A stretch of 64,000 nt of DNA from Methylocaldum marinum (GCF_003584645.1 NZ_AP017928.1:6024917-6088916); one strand, 5' to 3'; positions 9,608 through 19,708 are shown, numbered from the stretch's first letter. Numbers and translations: made by a program. Notes: generated from the sequence alone by a model not told the origin.

Positions 9608-9742
9608 TCTGTTTCTACCTCGTTACTGTGCTTTGTTGCACGAGAAGGCGCTGGTCTTCGGGGTTTTTAGTGCCGAAGCGCCTTACATCTTAGGTCGTGA
9701 GTTCGGAGCGGGGGAGGGCGCGTTTTCGCCGCGCCCCGGCCT

Positions 9743-12700
9743 CTAGTGGTGAACTTCGGTCTGCGTTTTGGTTTTCTGCATCTTTTCGAGCGCTCGACGG
9801 TAATCGACCGGCATGACTTTGACAAAACGCGGCGCATAAGCAGGCCAATTGTCGAGAATTTGCTTCGCTCGGCCACTGCCGGTGTAACGGCGGTGCTTTT
9901 CGATGAGCGTGCGCAGGCGCTGGACGTCGTACCGTGTCATGTCGTGCATGATGTCCACCATCCCGTGGGTTTCCAGATCGCCGCCCTGGTGATCCAGGTT
10001 TTCCAGGGCAATGTCCTCGGCCAGAACCGGTTCCAGTTCGACCATGGCCAAGTTGCACCGGTGTTCGAAATCGCCGGCCTCGTCGAGCACATAGGCGACG
10101 CCGCCCGACATGCCCGCGGCGAAATTGCGGCCGGTTGAGCCGAGAACCACGACGATGCCGCCGGTCATGTATTCACAGCCATGATCGCCGACCCCTTCGA
10201 CGACGGCGATCGCCCCGGAGTTCCGTACCGCGAAGCGTTCTCCCGCGACCCCGCGGAAATAGCATTCGCCGCTGATGGCGCCGTATAGCACGGTGTTGCC
10301 GACGATGATGTTTTCCTCGGGTACCACCGGAGATTCCGGAGACGGGTAGATGGCGATGCGTCCACCCGATAGCCCCTTGCCGACGTAATCATTCGCGTCG
10401 CCTTCAAGCTCGAGCGTGATGCCGGCCGACAGGAAAGCGCCGAAGCTCTGCCCGGCCGTGCCTCTCATCCGAACATAAATGGTATCTTCGGGCAGGCCGG
10501 CATGGCCGTAACGCTTTGCCAATTCCCCGGACAGCATGGCGCCGACCGTGCGGTTGTAGTTGCGCACGCCCATTTCGATGCGGACCGGCCTGCGCTCGTC
10601 CAGAGCCGGGCCAGCCAGTTCGATCAGCTTGTGGTCCAGAGCCTTGTCAAGTCCGTGATCCTGAGGTTCGCAATTGAAGATAGCCACGCCGGGTCCGGCT
10701 TCCGGGCGATAAAGAATCCGGGACAGATCGACCTTGGCGGCCTTCCAGTGAGCGATGGCCTTGCGCATGTCGAGCTTGTCGGAGCGTCCGATCATTTCCT
10801 CGAACCGGCGGAAACCGAGCTTCGCCATCAACTGCCGTACTTCCTCGGCAATGAAGAAGAAGAAATTGACCACGTGCTCGGGCTGGCCGGTAAAGCGCTT
10901 GCGGAGTTCGGGGTCTTGCGTCGCGACGCCCACGGGGCAGGTGTTCAGATGGCATTTGCGCATCATGATGCAACCCTCGACGATCAGCGGGGCGGTGGCG
11001 AAGCCGAATTCGTCCGCACCCAGCAGTGCACCGATCACGACGTCGCGCCCGGTGCGCATGCCGCCGTCCGCCTGTACGCAGATGCGTCCGCGCAGTTTGT
11101 TCAAGACCAGGGTCTGGTGGGTTTCGGCCAAGCCGATTTCCCAGGGCAGCCCGGCATGCTTGATCGAGGTGATCGGGCTGGCGCCGGTGCCGCCGTCGTA
11201 GCCGGCGATGGTGACGTGATCGGCATGCGCCTTGGCGACGCCGGCCGCAATCGTGCCGACGCCCACTTCGGACACCAGCTTGACGCTGATGCGCGCGGCC
11301 GGATTGACGTTCTTGAGATCGTGAATGAGCTGCGCCAGGTCCTCGATGGAATAGATATCGTGGTGCGGGGGCGGGGAGATCAGGCCCACACCCGGAGTCG
11401 AGTGGCGCACCTTGGCAATCACGGCATCCACCTTGTGACCGGGCAGTTGGCCGCCCTCGCCGGGCTTGGCGCCCTGGCAGATCTTGATTTGAAGATCGTC
11501 GCCATTGACCAGATATTCGGTGGTGACGCCGAAACGGCCCGAAGCCACCTGTTTGATGGCCGAGCGCATGGAATCGCCGTTGGGCAAGGGTTTGAAGCGC
11601 TCCGGCAATTCGCCGCCTTCGCCGGTGTTCGACTTGCCGCCGATGCGGTTCATCGCGACGGCCAAGGTGGTGTGGGCTTCGTAGGAAATCGATCCGAACG
11701 ACATGGCGCCGGTGGCGAAACGCTTGACGATCTCCGTGACCGGTTCCACTTCGTCCAGGGGCACGGATTCGCGGTCGTCGAGGTTGAACGCCATCAATCC
11801 GCGCAAGGTGAGCAAGCGCTCGTTCTGCTCGTTGATCGAGCGGGTGTAGTCGAGATAGGTTTCCCAGTTGTTGGTGCGTGTGGCGTGCTGGAGCTTGGAG
11901 ATAGTCTCCGGGGTCCAGACATGGTCTTCGCCGCGAATGCGGTAGGCGTACTCGCCGCCCACGTCCAGAGCAGTCCGGTACAGCGGGGCATCGCTGAACG
12001 CCACACGGTGCCGGCGCACGGTTTCTTCGGCGATCTCTTTCAGTCCCGCTCCGCCGATGGTGCAGACGGTGCCGGTGAAATATTCGTTCAGGAACTCTTC
12101 GCTCAAGCCGACCGCGTTGAAGATCTGAGCGCCGCAGTAGGACTGATAGGTCGAAATACCCATCTTGGACATGATCTTGAGCAGGGCTTTGCCGATCGCC
12201 TTGATATAGCGCTTGTGCACCTCGTCCTCGGGTAGCTGTTCCGGCAGTTTCTCGCGCAGGTCGGACAGGCTGTCGAAGGCCAGGTACGGATTGATGGCCT
12301 CGGCGCCGTAACCTGCCAGCAGCGCAAAGTGATGTACCTCGCGCGCTTCACCGGTTTCCACGACTAGTCCGACCTTGGTGCGCAGGCCTGTCCGGGTCAG
12401 GTGATAATGAACCGCGGAGGTGGCCAGGAGCGCCGGAATCGCGATGTGCTCCGCGTCGATTTCCCGATCGGACAGCACCAGGATATTGTTGCCCTCGTGC
12501 ACCGCCTGTTCGGCCCTTGCGCACAAGGCTTTCAACGCCGGTTCCATGCCGCCGGCGCCGGTATCGGCCGAGTAGCAGAAGCTTATCGTTTTCGTTTTGA
12601 AGGCGCCGCCGGTGCGGGCCTCGATGCGGCGGATTTTCTCCAGATCCTTATTGGTCAGGATCGGCTGGTGCACTTCCAGTCGCTTGTGGCTGCCACCGTT

Positions 12701-14374
12701 GTGCAGGGCCAACAGGTTCGGTCGCGGACCGATATGGGACACCAGCGACATGACCAGTTCTTCGCGGATCGGGTCGATGGCCGGGTTGGTGACCTGGGCG
12801 AAGCCTTGCTTGAAATAGTCGTAAAGCAGTCGCGAACGCTTGGAAAGCACTGCGAGCGCCGCATCGATACCCATGGAGCCGACCGGTTCCTGACCGCTCA
12901 GGGCCATGGGCGTCAGGAAAAACTTGATGTCTTCCTGGGTATAGCCGAACGCTTGCTGGCGATCGAGCAGGGTCTGTGAATCCGGCGGCATGGCGGCGAT
13001 TTCGGCCGGCAGCTTCTCCAGTTGAATCTGGGTATCGTTGAGCCACTGCTGATACGGCTCGCGATTGGCGAGTTCGGATTTGATTTCGGCATCGTCGATG
13101 ATACGGCCTTGTTCGAGGTCGATCAGGAACATCTTGCCGGGCTGCAGACGCCACTTCTTGATGATCTTGTGTTCCGGAATAGTCAGGACACCCATCTCGG
13201 AAGCCATGACCACGGTGTCGTCGTCGGTGATGAGATAACGCGCGGGACGCAGGCCGTTTCGGTCGAGCGTGGCGCCGATCTGGCGTCCGTCGGTAAAGGC
13301 AACGGCTGCGGGACCGTCCCAGGGTTCCATCAGGGCAGAATAATATTCGTAGAAGGCGCGGCGCTTTTCATCCATCAGCGGATTGCCGGCCCAGGCTTCC
13401 GGGATCAGCAGCATCATGGCATGAACCATCGAATAGCCGCCCATGACCAGAAGCTCCAGAGCGTTGTCGAAGCAGGCCGAGTCGGACTTGCCCTCGGCGA
13501 TCAGCGGCCAGATCTTGTCGAGATCCTCGCCCAGGACTTCGGACGACATCGAGTGGCGCCGGGCGGCCATCCAGTTGATGTTGCCGCGCAGGGTGTTGAT
13601 TTCACCGTTGTGGGCGATCATCCGGAACGGATGGGCCAAGTCCCAGGTCGGGAAGGTATTGGTGGAGAAGCGCTGGTGTACCAGAGCGAGCGCCGACACC
13701 ATTTTTTCGTCACGGAGGTCGCGGTAGAACACGCCGACCTGATCGGCCAGCAGCATGCCTTTGTAGACCAGGGTGCGGGACGAAAAGGAAGGAATGTAGA
13801 ACATCTTGCCTTCCGCAAGATTCAAAGTGCGAATCTTCTGGTCGATTTGCTTGCGGATGACGAACAGCTTGCGCTCGAACGCGTCCTGATCCGCGAGATT
13901 TTTCGCTCTTCCGACGAATACCTGGCGGATGACCGGTTCGATCGCCTTGACCGATTCGCCCAGCGTCGAGTTGTCAACCGGAACGTCACGCCAGCCCAAA
14001 ACGGTTTGGCCTTCGGCGTGGATGAAATCCTCCACGATTCTCTCGCAGGTCGCACGATGTTCCGGCGTGCCCGGCAAGAACAGCATGCCCACGCCATAAT
14101 GCCCATATTCGGGAAGGGCGATCCCGAGCGCGGAGCATTCATCGCGGAGAAAAGCATCCGGTGTCTGTATCAGGATGCCGGCACCGTCGCCTGCCAGCGG
14201 GTCCGCGCCCACCGCTCCGCGGTGAGTCAGGTTTTTTAGTAGTTCCAGCCCCTTGCAGACGATGTCATGACTCTTGTGGCCCTTGATGTGGGCGATGAAA
14301 CCTACGCCGCAAGCGTCATGTTCGTTGCGTGGGTCGTAGAGACCTTGCTTGGCGGGTATGGCGTTGAAACTCAT
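9743..14374 (-). CDS. gltB: Glutamate synthase (NADPH) large subunit
   Basis: It makes two glutamates from glutamine and 2-oxoglutarate. The 1543-residue protein starts with a propeptide ending before C22 (ACGVGFIAHIKG), the N-terminal nucleophile of the class II glutaminase domain. The central and FMN domains follow (GGKSNTGEGGE, then PGEGGQLPGHKVD), with the [3Fe-4S] cysteines in CIMMRKCHLNTCPVG and the C-terminal GXGXG beta-helix. All parts are present and unbroken. The leader region upstream contains a good sigma-70-like promoter and two overlapping hairpins. Confidence 0.97.
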   Translation of the reverse strand: MSFNAIPAKQGLYDPRNEHDACGVGFIAHIKGHKSHDIVCKGLELLKNLTHRGAVGADPLAGDGAGILIQTPDAFLRDECSALGIALPEYGHYGVGMLFLPGTPEHRATCERIVEDFIHAEGQTVLGWRDVPVDNSTLGESVKAIEPVIRQVFVGRAKNLADQDAFERKLFVIRKQIDQKIRTLNLAEGKMFYIPSFSSRTLVYKGMLLADQVGVFYRDLRDEKMVSALALVHQRFSTNTFPTWDLAHPFRMIAHNGEINTLRGNINWMAARRHSMSSEVLGEDLDKIWPLIAEGKSDSACFDNALELLVMGGYSMVHAMMLLIPEAWAGNPLMDEKRRAFYEYYSALMEPWDGPAAVAFTDGRQIGATLDRNGLRPARYLITDDDTVVMASEMGVLTIPEHKIIKKWRLQPGKMFLIDLEQGRIIDDAEIKSELANREPYQQWLNDTQIQLEKLPAEIAAMPPDSQTLLDRQQAFGYTQEDIKFFLTPMALSGQEPVGSMGIDAALAVLSKRSRLLYDYFKQGFAQVTNPAIDPIREELVMSLVSHIGPRPNLLALHNGGSHKRLEVHQPILTNKDLEKIRRIEARTGGAFKTKTISFCYSADTGAGGMEPALKALCARAEQAVHEGNNILVLSDREIDAEHIAIPALLATSAVHYHLTRTGLRTKVGLVVETGEAREVHHFALLAGYGAEAINPYLAFDSLSDLREKLPEQLPEDEVHKRYIKAIGKALLKIMSKMGISTYQSYCGAQIFNAVGLSEEFLNEYFTGTVCTIGGAGLKEIAEETVRRHRVAFSDAPLYRTALDVGGEYAYRIRGEDHVWTPETISKLQHATRTNNWETYLDYTRSINEQNERLLTLRGLMAFNLDDRESVPLDEVEPVTEIVKRFATGAMSFGSISYEAHTTLAVAMNRIGGKSNTGEGGELPERFKPLPNGDSMRSAIKQVASGRFGVTTEYLVNGDDLQIKICQGAKPGEGGQLPGHKVDAVIAKVRHSTPGVGLISPPPHHDIYSIEDLAQLIHDLKNVNPAARISVKLVSEVGVGTIAAGVAKAHADHVTIAGYDGGTGASPITSIKHAGLPWEIGLAETHQTLVLNKLRGRICVQADGGMRTGRDVVIGALLGADEFGFATAPLIVEGCIMMRKCHLNTCPVGVATQDPELRKRFTGQPEHVVNFFFFIAEEVRQLMAKLGFRRFEEMIGRSDKLDMRKAIAHWKAAKVDLSRILYRPEAGPGVAIFNCEPQDHGLDKALDHKLIELAGPALDERRPVRIEMGVRNYNRTVGAMLSGELAKRYGHAGLPEDTIYVRMRGTAGQSFGAFLSAGITLELEGDANDYVGKGLSGGRIAIYPSPESPVVPEENIIVGNTVLYGAISGECYFRGVAGERFAVRNSGAIAVVEGVGDHGCEYMTGGIVVVLGSTGRNFAAGMSGGVAYVLDEAGDFEHRCNLAMVELEPVLAEDIALENLDHQGGDLETHGMVDIMHDMTRYDVQRLRTLIEKHRRYTGSGRAKQILDNWPAYAPRFVKVMPVDYRRALEKMQKTKTQTEVHH

Positions 14375-14504
14375 GGTGTACCTCTGTCAGGGGGGTGGTC
14401 TGTCGTTTGCCGGTTCGCGGTTTACAGGAGAACATTGCAGCTCCAGTAATGGACCGCCACAACAGTCAAGAATTCGTGTTTGCTATTCTGTTTTGAAATT
14501 TCCG

Positions 14505-14543
14505 AAATGGCGACGCAAAGTCGCCCATTTAGCCAAAATGGGC
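14505..14543 (-). promoter_or_regulatory. Two overlapping alternative hairpins in the gltB leader
   Basis: Hairpin A pairs 14505-14514 with 14520-14530 (AAATGGCGAC against GTCGCCCATTT, one bulge). Hairpin B pairs 14523-14530 with 14536-14543 (GCCCATTT against AAATGGGC, perfect). They share 14523-14530, so only one can form at a time. Both would lie in the 5' untranslated RNA of gltB if the promoter at 14549-14576 is used. A regulatory switch is inference. Confidence 0.35.
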
Positions 14544-14548
14544 AAGAA

Positions 14549-14576
14549 ATATAAAGAAACCCGCCCTTCTTTTCAA
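14549..14576 (-). promoter_or_regulatory. Sigma-70-like promoter candidate for gltBD
   Basis: Read on the minus strand, TTGAAA (14576-14571) is followed after 16 bases by TTATAT (14554-14549). This is about 175 bases before the gltB start, in the 418-base gap that separates gltB from the divergent ubiF-like gene. No other strong promoter was seen in the gap. Confidence 0.45.
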
Positions 14577-14792
14577 GGGCGCTCCCCGGTGTGCTGGATA
14601 CGTACAATCAAAAAGAATAGCGAAACACCATGTTTCCACAAAAGATGACTCTGCTCGCGGCGCGGTCATCCGCGCCAAAAGCAGCGGGAAATCGCCGGTA
14701 TTGCTTGCCGAACCCGGTTGCCTTTACTTTATGGCACGAAAATTAAAGCAGTTTTGGAGCGGGTTGAGTTTAGGCAGTCGTGGGGAAATAGA

Positions 14793-16010
14793 ATGGCCGA
14801 AAAATATGACGTGATAGTTGTGGGTGGCGGAATGGTCGGTGCCGCTTTAGGTTGTGGTCTCGGCGGAAGCCGTTTGCGAGTGGCCGTGGTCGAGGAGACG
14901 CCGCCGCCGGCTTTTATGCCGGAGCAGCCTCACGATCTTCGAGTTTCCGCGATCAGCATCGCGTCCGCCAGCGTCCTGAAAACCGTGGGCGCCTGGAAAG
15001 GCATCGCTTCCCGGCGATTCTGCCCGTTCCGCAGAATGCGGGTATGGGAGGGGTCGGGCGACGTCGAATTTCGCAGCGAGGACATCGATGAGCCGGTCCT
15101 GGGCTATATCGTCGAGAACCGCGTCGTCCAGCTGGCCTTGCTGGACCGGTTGGTCGAATTTTCCAATATCGACTTTCTATGTCCCGCCAAAACCAAAATG
15201 ATCGATTACGGACCGCAGGGTTCCACGGTCGAACTGGACGACGGCCGCATGTTGTCGGCGCGCTTGCTGGTTGCCGCGGATGGCGGCTATTCACGTGTGC
15301 GGCAGGTAGCCGGCATGGGCGTGAGCGGTTGGGATTACGAGCAGCACGCCCTGGTGCTGACGGTGGAAACCGGTTACGGTCAGCAGGACATTACCTGGCA
15401 ACGTTTTACGCCCAATGGTCCCCAGGCTTTCCTGCCCTTGGACGGGCCTCATGCATCTCTCGTCTGGTATGAGGCTCCGGCCGAAGTCAGGCGCTTGAAA
15501 GCCCTGCCGGACGAGGTCCTTCTCCGCGAACTGGTCGCCGAATTCCCCCCCGTGTTGGGCGAAATCAAGCGGATCTCGGCGAAAGGCAGTTTCCCGCTCA
15601 AGCGCCAGCACGCCTTGAATTATAGTAAGGAGGGCGTGGCCTTGATCGGCGATGCGGCCCATATGATTCATCCGCTGGCGGGGCAGGGCGTCAACATCGG
15701 CCTTCTGGACGCCGCGGCCCTGGCGCAAGTGCTGGTCGGCGCTCACAAAAGCGGTCGCGACATAGGCGCTGCCCACGTGCTGCAAACCTACGAAAGCATG
15801 CGCCGCAACAATAATCTGGTCATGATGACGACGATGGATTTGTTTTATCGCGTGTTCGGCAATGCCAACCGTCCATTGCGACTGATCCGGAATTTGGGTC
15901 TGGGACTGGCGGAGCGGATAACGCCGGCCAAAAAATTGGTCATGCGTTATGCGATGGGCCTGGGCGGCCAACTCCCGAATCTGGCCCGCGGGGAAGCCAT
16001 TCTCGGTTGA
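14793..16010 (+). CDS. ubiF: UbiF/UbiH-type FAD monooxygenase of ubiquinone synthesis
   Basis: A 405-residue flavin hydroxylase. It has the FAD motif VVGGGMVGAALG at the N-terminus, the family block DLRVSAISIAS near residue 50, ENRVVQLALLDRL near 110, and GDAAHMIHPLAGQGVN near 285. These blocks follow E. coli UbiF, which hydroxylates the C6 position of the ubiquinone ring, more closely than UbiH. The ATG at 14793 has GGGGAAA upstream and gives the normal length; an in-frame upstream start would add 25 residues with no family match. The monocistronic position does not help decide between UbiF and UbiH. Confidence 0.85.
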   Translation: MAEKYDVIVVGGGMVGAALGCGLGGSRLRVAVVEETPPPAFMPEQPHDLRVSAISIASASVLKTVGAWKGIASRRFCPFRRMRVWEGSGDVEFRSEDIDEPVLGYIVENRVVQLALLDRLVEFSNIDFLCPAKTKMIDYGPQGSTVELDDGRMLSARLLVAADGGYSRVRQVAGMGVSGWDYEQHALVLTVETGYGQQDITWQRFTPNGPQAFLPLDGPHASLVWYEAPAEVRRLKALPDEVLLRELVAEFPPVLGEIKRISAKGSFPLKRQHALNYSKEGVALIGDAAHMIHPLAGQGVNIGLLDAAALAQVLVGAHKSGRDIGAAHVLQTYESMRRNNNLVMMTTMDLFYRVFGNANRPLRLIRNLGLGLAERITPAKKLVMRYAMGLGGQLPNLARGEAILG

Positions 16011-16046
16011 CCGGGGACGGTCGGGATTGGATCATGAGGTACATTC

Positions 16047-16071
16047 CTTCTCGCACGAAGCGTGCGAGAAG
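16047..16071 (+). terminator. Perfect 11-bp hairpin after the ubiF-like gene
   Basis: CTTCTCGCACG and CGTGCGAGAAG flank a 3-base loop. The hairpin lies 37 bases past the stop codon. Only a short T stretch follows (GAGTTTGC), so termination strength is uncertain. Confidence 0.4.
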
Positions 16072-16146
16072 AGTTTGCTATAGTAATTCGAGCAATTCGG
16101 TAGCCGTGCTCCGGATACCATTGCTGATATTTCGATCAACCTCCCT

Positions 16147-16554
16147 ATGCGAGTGAAACGGCTTATGGTCAAAAAGTTATCTGTTTTTGTTGGCGCCGTA
16201 CTGGCTTTGAGCGGCTGTGCAACCTACACCGGGTGGGAGCCGGTAGTGGACACCTATAACGATCCCAATGCGTATAGGCTGCAGCAGGATCTTGCCGAAT
16301 GCAAAATGATCGCGCGCCAAGCCGGCAGTACCGGAACTGAAGCCGCGAAGGGCGCCGCGGCCGGCGCTTTGTTGGGCGCCGCGACGGGCGCCGCGGTCGG
16401 TGCGGTGGCGGGCAATCCGGGCGGAGGGGCTGCGGTCGGTGCTGCCGCGGGTGGTCTTGGCGGAGCCGGTTACAGTGGTGTTTCGGGCGACGATCAATAC
16501 AAGCGGGCCTACATCAATTGTCTCCGCAATAGAGGCCACAGAGTCGTAAACTAA
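16147..16554 (+). CDS. Glycine-zipper outer-membrane lipoprotein
   Basis: A 135-residue lipoprotein: a signal peptide with lipobox LSGC (cysteine near residue 24), then YTGWEPVVDTYNDPN, then a Gly/Ala zipper (about residues 70-112, repeating GAAAGALLGAATGAAVGA-like steps) and a closing Tyr/Cys segment. Such proteins resemble the SlyB/Pcp/17-kDa antigen group that sits in the outer membrane. A second ATG at 16165 (MVKKLSVFVG) gives a more typical signal peptide and may be the true start. A strong terminator follows. Confidence 0.8.
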   Translation: MRVKRLMVKKLSVFVGAVLALSGCATYTGWEPVVDTYNDPNAYRLQQDLAECKMIARQAGSTGTEAAKGAAAGALLGAATGAAVGAVAGNPGGGAAVGAAAGGLGGAGYSGVSGDDQYKRAYINCLRNRGHRVVN

Positions 16555-16580
16555 ATCAAGCAATCGGTCTTGAAACAAAA

Positions 16581-16622
16581 AATCCCGCTGTTGTGCTTGA
16601 CGCGCCGGCGGGATTGTTTTTT
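16581..16622 (+). terminator. Rho-independent terminator
   Basis: AATCCCGC and GCGGGATT form the stem, followed by a run of six T. It lies 27 bases after the lipoprotein stop and before the acyl-CoA ligase gene. Confidence 0.8.
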
Positions 16623-16675
16623 CGTTCTTGACGCTCCGCAAGCAGCGCTCAAGCCGATTGGAGGAAGTTGCCACC

Positions 16676-18217
16676 ATGTCGTCGTTGATCCACGCACTCC
16701 GGGAAAGTGCTCGGCTTTATCCTGATCGACCCGCGGTCATCCAGGGATCCCAAATCATCGATCATGCCACCATGGGCGATCGATCGGATCGCATGGCGGC
16801 GGCCCTGGCGGCCGGCGGTGTGGACAAAGGGGACCGGGTCGCGCTTTACTGTCCGAACTCCGCGGAATTCGCCATCGCCTACACCGGCATCGTGAAAGCG
16901 GGAGCGACCGTGGTGCCGATCAATCTGCTTTTGAATACGGAAGAAATCGGCTTCATTCTCGACGATTCCGGCGCCAAGGGCCTGATCTTCCACCAGGCGT
17001 TTGCGAAACAGGCGCAGTCGGTGCTTCAGGATGCTCCCGGGATAGGGCTTCGCGTTTGTATCGGCGGCGAGGCAGAGGGCGCCACCACTTTCGATGCGTT
17101 CTTGCACACGGATGCGCCGATTCCGGAGATCGAGTGCGACCCGCAAGAGGATCTGGTCGTCATTCTCTATACCTCGGGCACCACCGGGCGTCCCAAGGGG
17201 GCGATGCTGACCCACGGCAACCTGGTTGCCAACACCCGGAGCATCCGGGAAGCCATGCGTTGGCGCCCCGGGCTGGACGTCGTCCTTCTGGTTCTCCCGA
17301 TGTTTCATGCCTTCGCTGCCACGGTCGGCATGCTCACGCCGCTGACCAACGGCTGCGCTTTCGTTCCCCTCCCGCGATTCGAGCCCGATCAGGTTGCCGA
17401 TGCCATACACGCCAGTCGGGCCACGATTTTCCTGGGCGTGCCCAGCATGTACTCGGTTTTGTTGCGGCTCAAGGACGAGCGCGTGCCGCTGCTTTCGACG
17501 ATTCGCTATTGCGTTTCCGGCGGTGCCGCGCTCCCGGTCGAGCTTCTGCGGCGTTTCGAAGAAAAATTCGATATCCGGATCTACGAGGGCGACGGACCGA
17601 CTGAATGCTCGCCGGTGACCTGCGTGAATCCCATCGACGGACTCATTAAACCGGGAACCGTGGGTTTGCCGCTACCGGGCGTCGAAATGAAAATCATCGA
17701 CGATGAGGGGCACGATTTGGCTTGCGGCGAGGTGGGCGAGATCGCCGTGCGCGGCGCTAACGTGATGAAAGGATACTGGAAGCAAGCTGATGCGACGCGC
17801 GAGGTTTTTCGCGGCGAATGGTTTCTGACCGGCGATCTGGGGATGCGCGACGAAGATGGTTATTTCAGTATCGTCGATCGCAAGAAGGACCTGATCATCG
17901 TCAACGGCATGAATGTCTATCCGCGCATGATCGAAGAGGTGCTTTACCGTTTTCCGCCGATTCGCGAGGCTGCGGTGGTCGGGGAGCAGCATGATTTGCA
18001 CGGCGAAATTCCGGTTGCCTACGTCGCGATCGATGAATCGACGCCGACCACGGAAGCCGAAGTGCGCGCCTTCTGCCGGGAACATCTAGGGCGCCACCAG
18101 GTTCCCCGCAAGATCGTGTTTCAGCCGGAATTGCCCAAAAACGCCGCGGGCAAGATCCTCAAGCGGCAGCTTCGCAAGCAGGGCGAAATCGAGCGCGGCG
18201 TTCGGGATCTTGAATAG
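16676..18217 (+). CDS. Acyl-CoA synthetase (AMP-forming), long-chain fatty acid type
   Basis: ANL-superfamily adenylating enzyme of 513 residues. It has the P-loop-like motif YTSGTTGRPKGAMLTHGNL near residue 165, the A5-type region EGDGPTECSP near 305 (a change from the usual YGxTE), and the hinge and A8 region TGDLGMRDEDGYFSIVDRKKDLI near 395-415 with the catalytic lysine in NAAGKILKRQL at the C-terminus. It most resembles long-chain-fatty-acid CoA ligases. The ATG has a strong GGAGGAAG site eight bases upstream. Convergent with bepA; a GC-rich palindrome lies between the stops. Confidence 0.85.
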   Translation: MSSLIHALRESARLYPDRPAVIQGSQIIDHATMGDRSDRMAAALAAGGVDKGDRVALYCPNSAEFAIAYTGIVKAGATVVPINLLLNTEEIGFILDDSGAKGLIFHQAFAKQAQSVLQDAPGIGLRVCIGGEAEGATTFDAFLHTDAPIPEIECDPQEDLVVILYTSGTTGRPKGAMLTHGNLVANTRSIREAMRWRPGLDVVLLVLPMFHAFAATVGMLTPLTNGCAFVPLPRFEPDQVADAIHASRATIFLGVPSMYSVLLRLKDERVPLLSTIRYCVSGGAALPVELLRRFEEKFDIRIYEGDGPTECSPVTCVNPIDGLIKPGTVGLPLPGVEMKIIDDEGHDLACGEVGEIAVRGANVMKGYWKQADATREVFRGEWFLTGDLGMRDEDGYFSIVDRKKDLIIVNGMNVYPRMIEEVLYRFPPIREAAVVGEQHDLHGEIPVAYVAIDESTPTTEAEVRAFCREHLGRHQVPRKIVFQPELPKNAAGKILKRQLRKQGEIERGVRDLE

Positions 18218-18253
18218 GCCCGGCCGAACTGCCGGGCACCGCGTCTCGCCGCC

Positions 18254-19708
18254 TCATCGTTTTTTCCGCTCTTCCTCCTCGGAGTGCAGTTGCCTCAGGC
18301 GCTCGTCGATGATCGAGTTGAGATAAAAATTATCGCCGGAAGTCTTCCTGGCCAGTCGAAGTTGCAGGATGGCCGCGCGGCCTTGTCCCGCAGCGTAATA
18401 CGATTCGGCGACGTAGCGGTGCGATTCGGCTTCGTTGCCGAGCTGACTGTAAGCTTGTGCAATCAGCTTATACACTTCCGGCGTGGCGGCATGACGGCGG
18501 ACGTATTCCTGCAACAGCTTGCGCACCTGCTGCGCTTTGCCGGTGGTGAGCAGGGTGCGGGCGTAGTTGAGCGTCAGCGCCCGGTTTTCCGGAAAGCGCT
18601 GCAGCGCCGATTCGTAGAGTTGGAGTGCACTGGGGTAATCCTTGGTTTCCAATTCGGCGCCGGCCAGTGCGTTGGGGAGTTGAGACTGTTCGGGATAGGT
18701 CTTCATGAGCCTCTGCAGAATCGGTTTGGCGTCCCGCGCACGCGCGTTGACGATCAATGCCAGGGCCAAACCGTACTCTGAAACGTCCTGCTGTAGCTTG
18801 GTCCCCTGGCCGCGGACGGCCTTGAAATAGTTCAGCGCGTCCTGTGGGCGGGCGGCGGTCTGTACCCGCAGCTTGGCGCGAATCAGCTGATAGGCCAAAG
18901 AATCGGGGTATTGGCGATACGGAAACTGTTCCGCGCGCCCGCGCGTATCCGAGATACGGGACACCGTCACCGGGTGAGTCAGCAGGAACTCCGGCAATTC
19001 CCGGCCGACGAAGCGGGTGGATTGCTGCATTCTTTCGAAGAATGTCGGCATCGCGCGAGGGTCGAAGTCCGACTTCGATAAAATCTGCATGCCGACGCGA
19101 TCGGCTTCGGCTTCGTTGTCGCGGGTAAAATTGATTTGATACTGAAGATTGGCGGCTTGTGCGGCCATCAGGGCCGCCTGGCCCAGTTGCGCGGATTTCG
19201 TGCCCAGCAGGACGGCGGCCAGCATCGCTGCGGCGGTGGGCAGCGCCAGGCGTCCGGCGGCCTGGAACGTTTGATAAAGATGCCGTTGCGTGACGTGTGC
19301 AATTTCGTGAGCCAGTACCGAAGCGAGTTCGCTTTCGGCTTCCGAGGTCAGGATCAATCCGGAGTTCACGCCGATGTATCCGCCCGGCCCCGCGAATGCG
19401 TTGACGGTGGGATCGTTGACCACGAAGAAGTGAAACGCTTGCGCCGGGTTGTCGCTGGACCCGACCAGTTTTTGTCCGATGGACTGGATGTAATCATTGA
19501 CTTCGGGGTCTTGGCTGACTTCAAGCTGGGCGTGGAGGCTGCGGAAGAAAGCGGCACCCAGTTCTTTCTCCTGCTGCGGGGTCATCAGCGTTCCGGTCGG
19601 GTCGCCGATTTCGGGCAACTCCAGGTTGAGCTGCGCATGGGCGGGTTGCAGCGCCGATAAGCCGTAGCCGAGAATCAACAGCGATGCCAGCAGTTTGTCG
19701 AATTTCAT
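18254..19708 (-). CDS. bepA: BepA-like periplasmic M48 metalloprotease with TPR domain
   Basis: A periplasmic chaperone/protease that maintains outer-membrane protein assembly (LptD, BamA) in related bacteria. It has a signal peptide ending AHA (residue 25), the zinc motif HEIAH (H134, H138), and a third ligand in NEAEADRVG near residue 200. A C-terminal half of tetratricopeptide-like helices runs from about residue 265 to the end. The length of 484 fits E. coli BepA (487). It is divergent from the tus operon. Confidence 0.92.
   Translation of the reverse strand: MKFDKLLASLLILGYGLSALQPAHAQLNLELPEIGDPTGTLMTPQQEKELGAAFFRSLHAQLEVSQDPEVNDYIQSIGQKLVGSSDNPAQAFHFFVVNDPTVNAFAGPGGYIGVNSGLILTSEAESELASVLAHEIAHVTQRHLYQTFQAAGRLALPTAAAMLAAVLLGTKSAQLGQAALMAAQAANLQYQINFTRDNEAEADRVGMQILSKSDFDPRAMPTFFERMQQSTRFVGRELPEFLLTHPVTVSRISDTRGRAEQFPYRQYPDSLAYQLIRAKLRVQTAARPQDALNYFKAVRGQGTKLQQDVSEYGLALALIVNARARDAKPILQRLMKTYPEQSQLPNALAGAELETKDYPSALQLYESALQRFPENRALTLNYARTLLTTGKAQQVRKLLQEYVRRHAATPEVYKLIAQAYSQLGNEAESHRYVAESYYAAGQGRAAILQLRLARKTSGDNFYLNSIIDERLRQLHSEEEERKKR

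Noticed and set aside
10502..12235. 577-codon open frame on the plus strand opposite gltB
   Set aside because: It is the antisense shadow of a complete, conserved gltB. High GC leaves such frames open; it has no ribosome-binding site and no recognisable domain.
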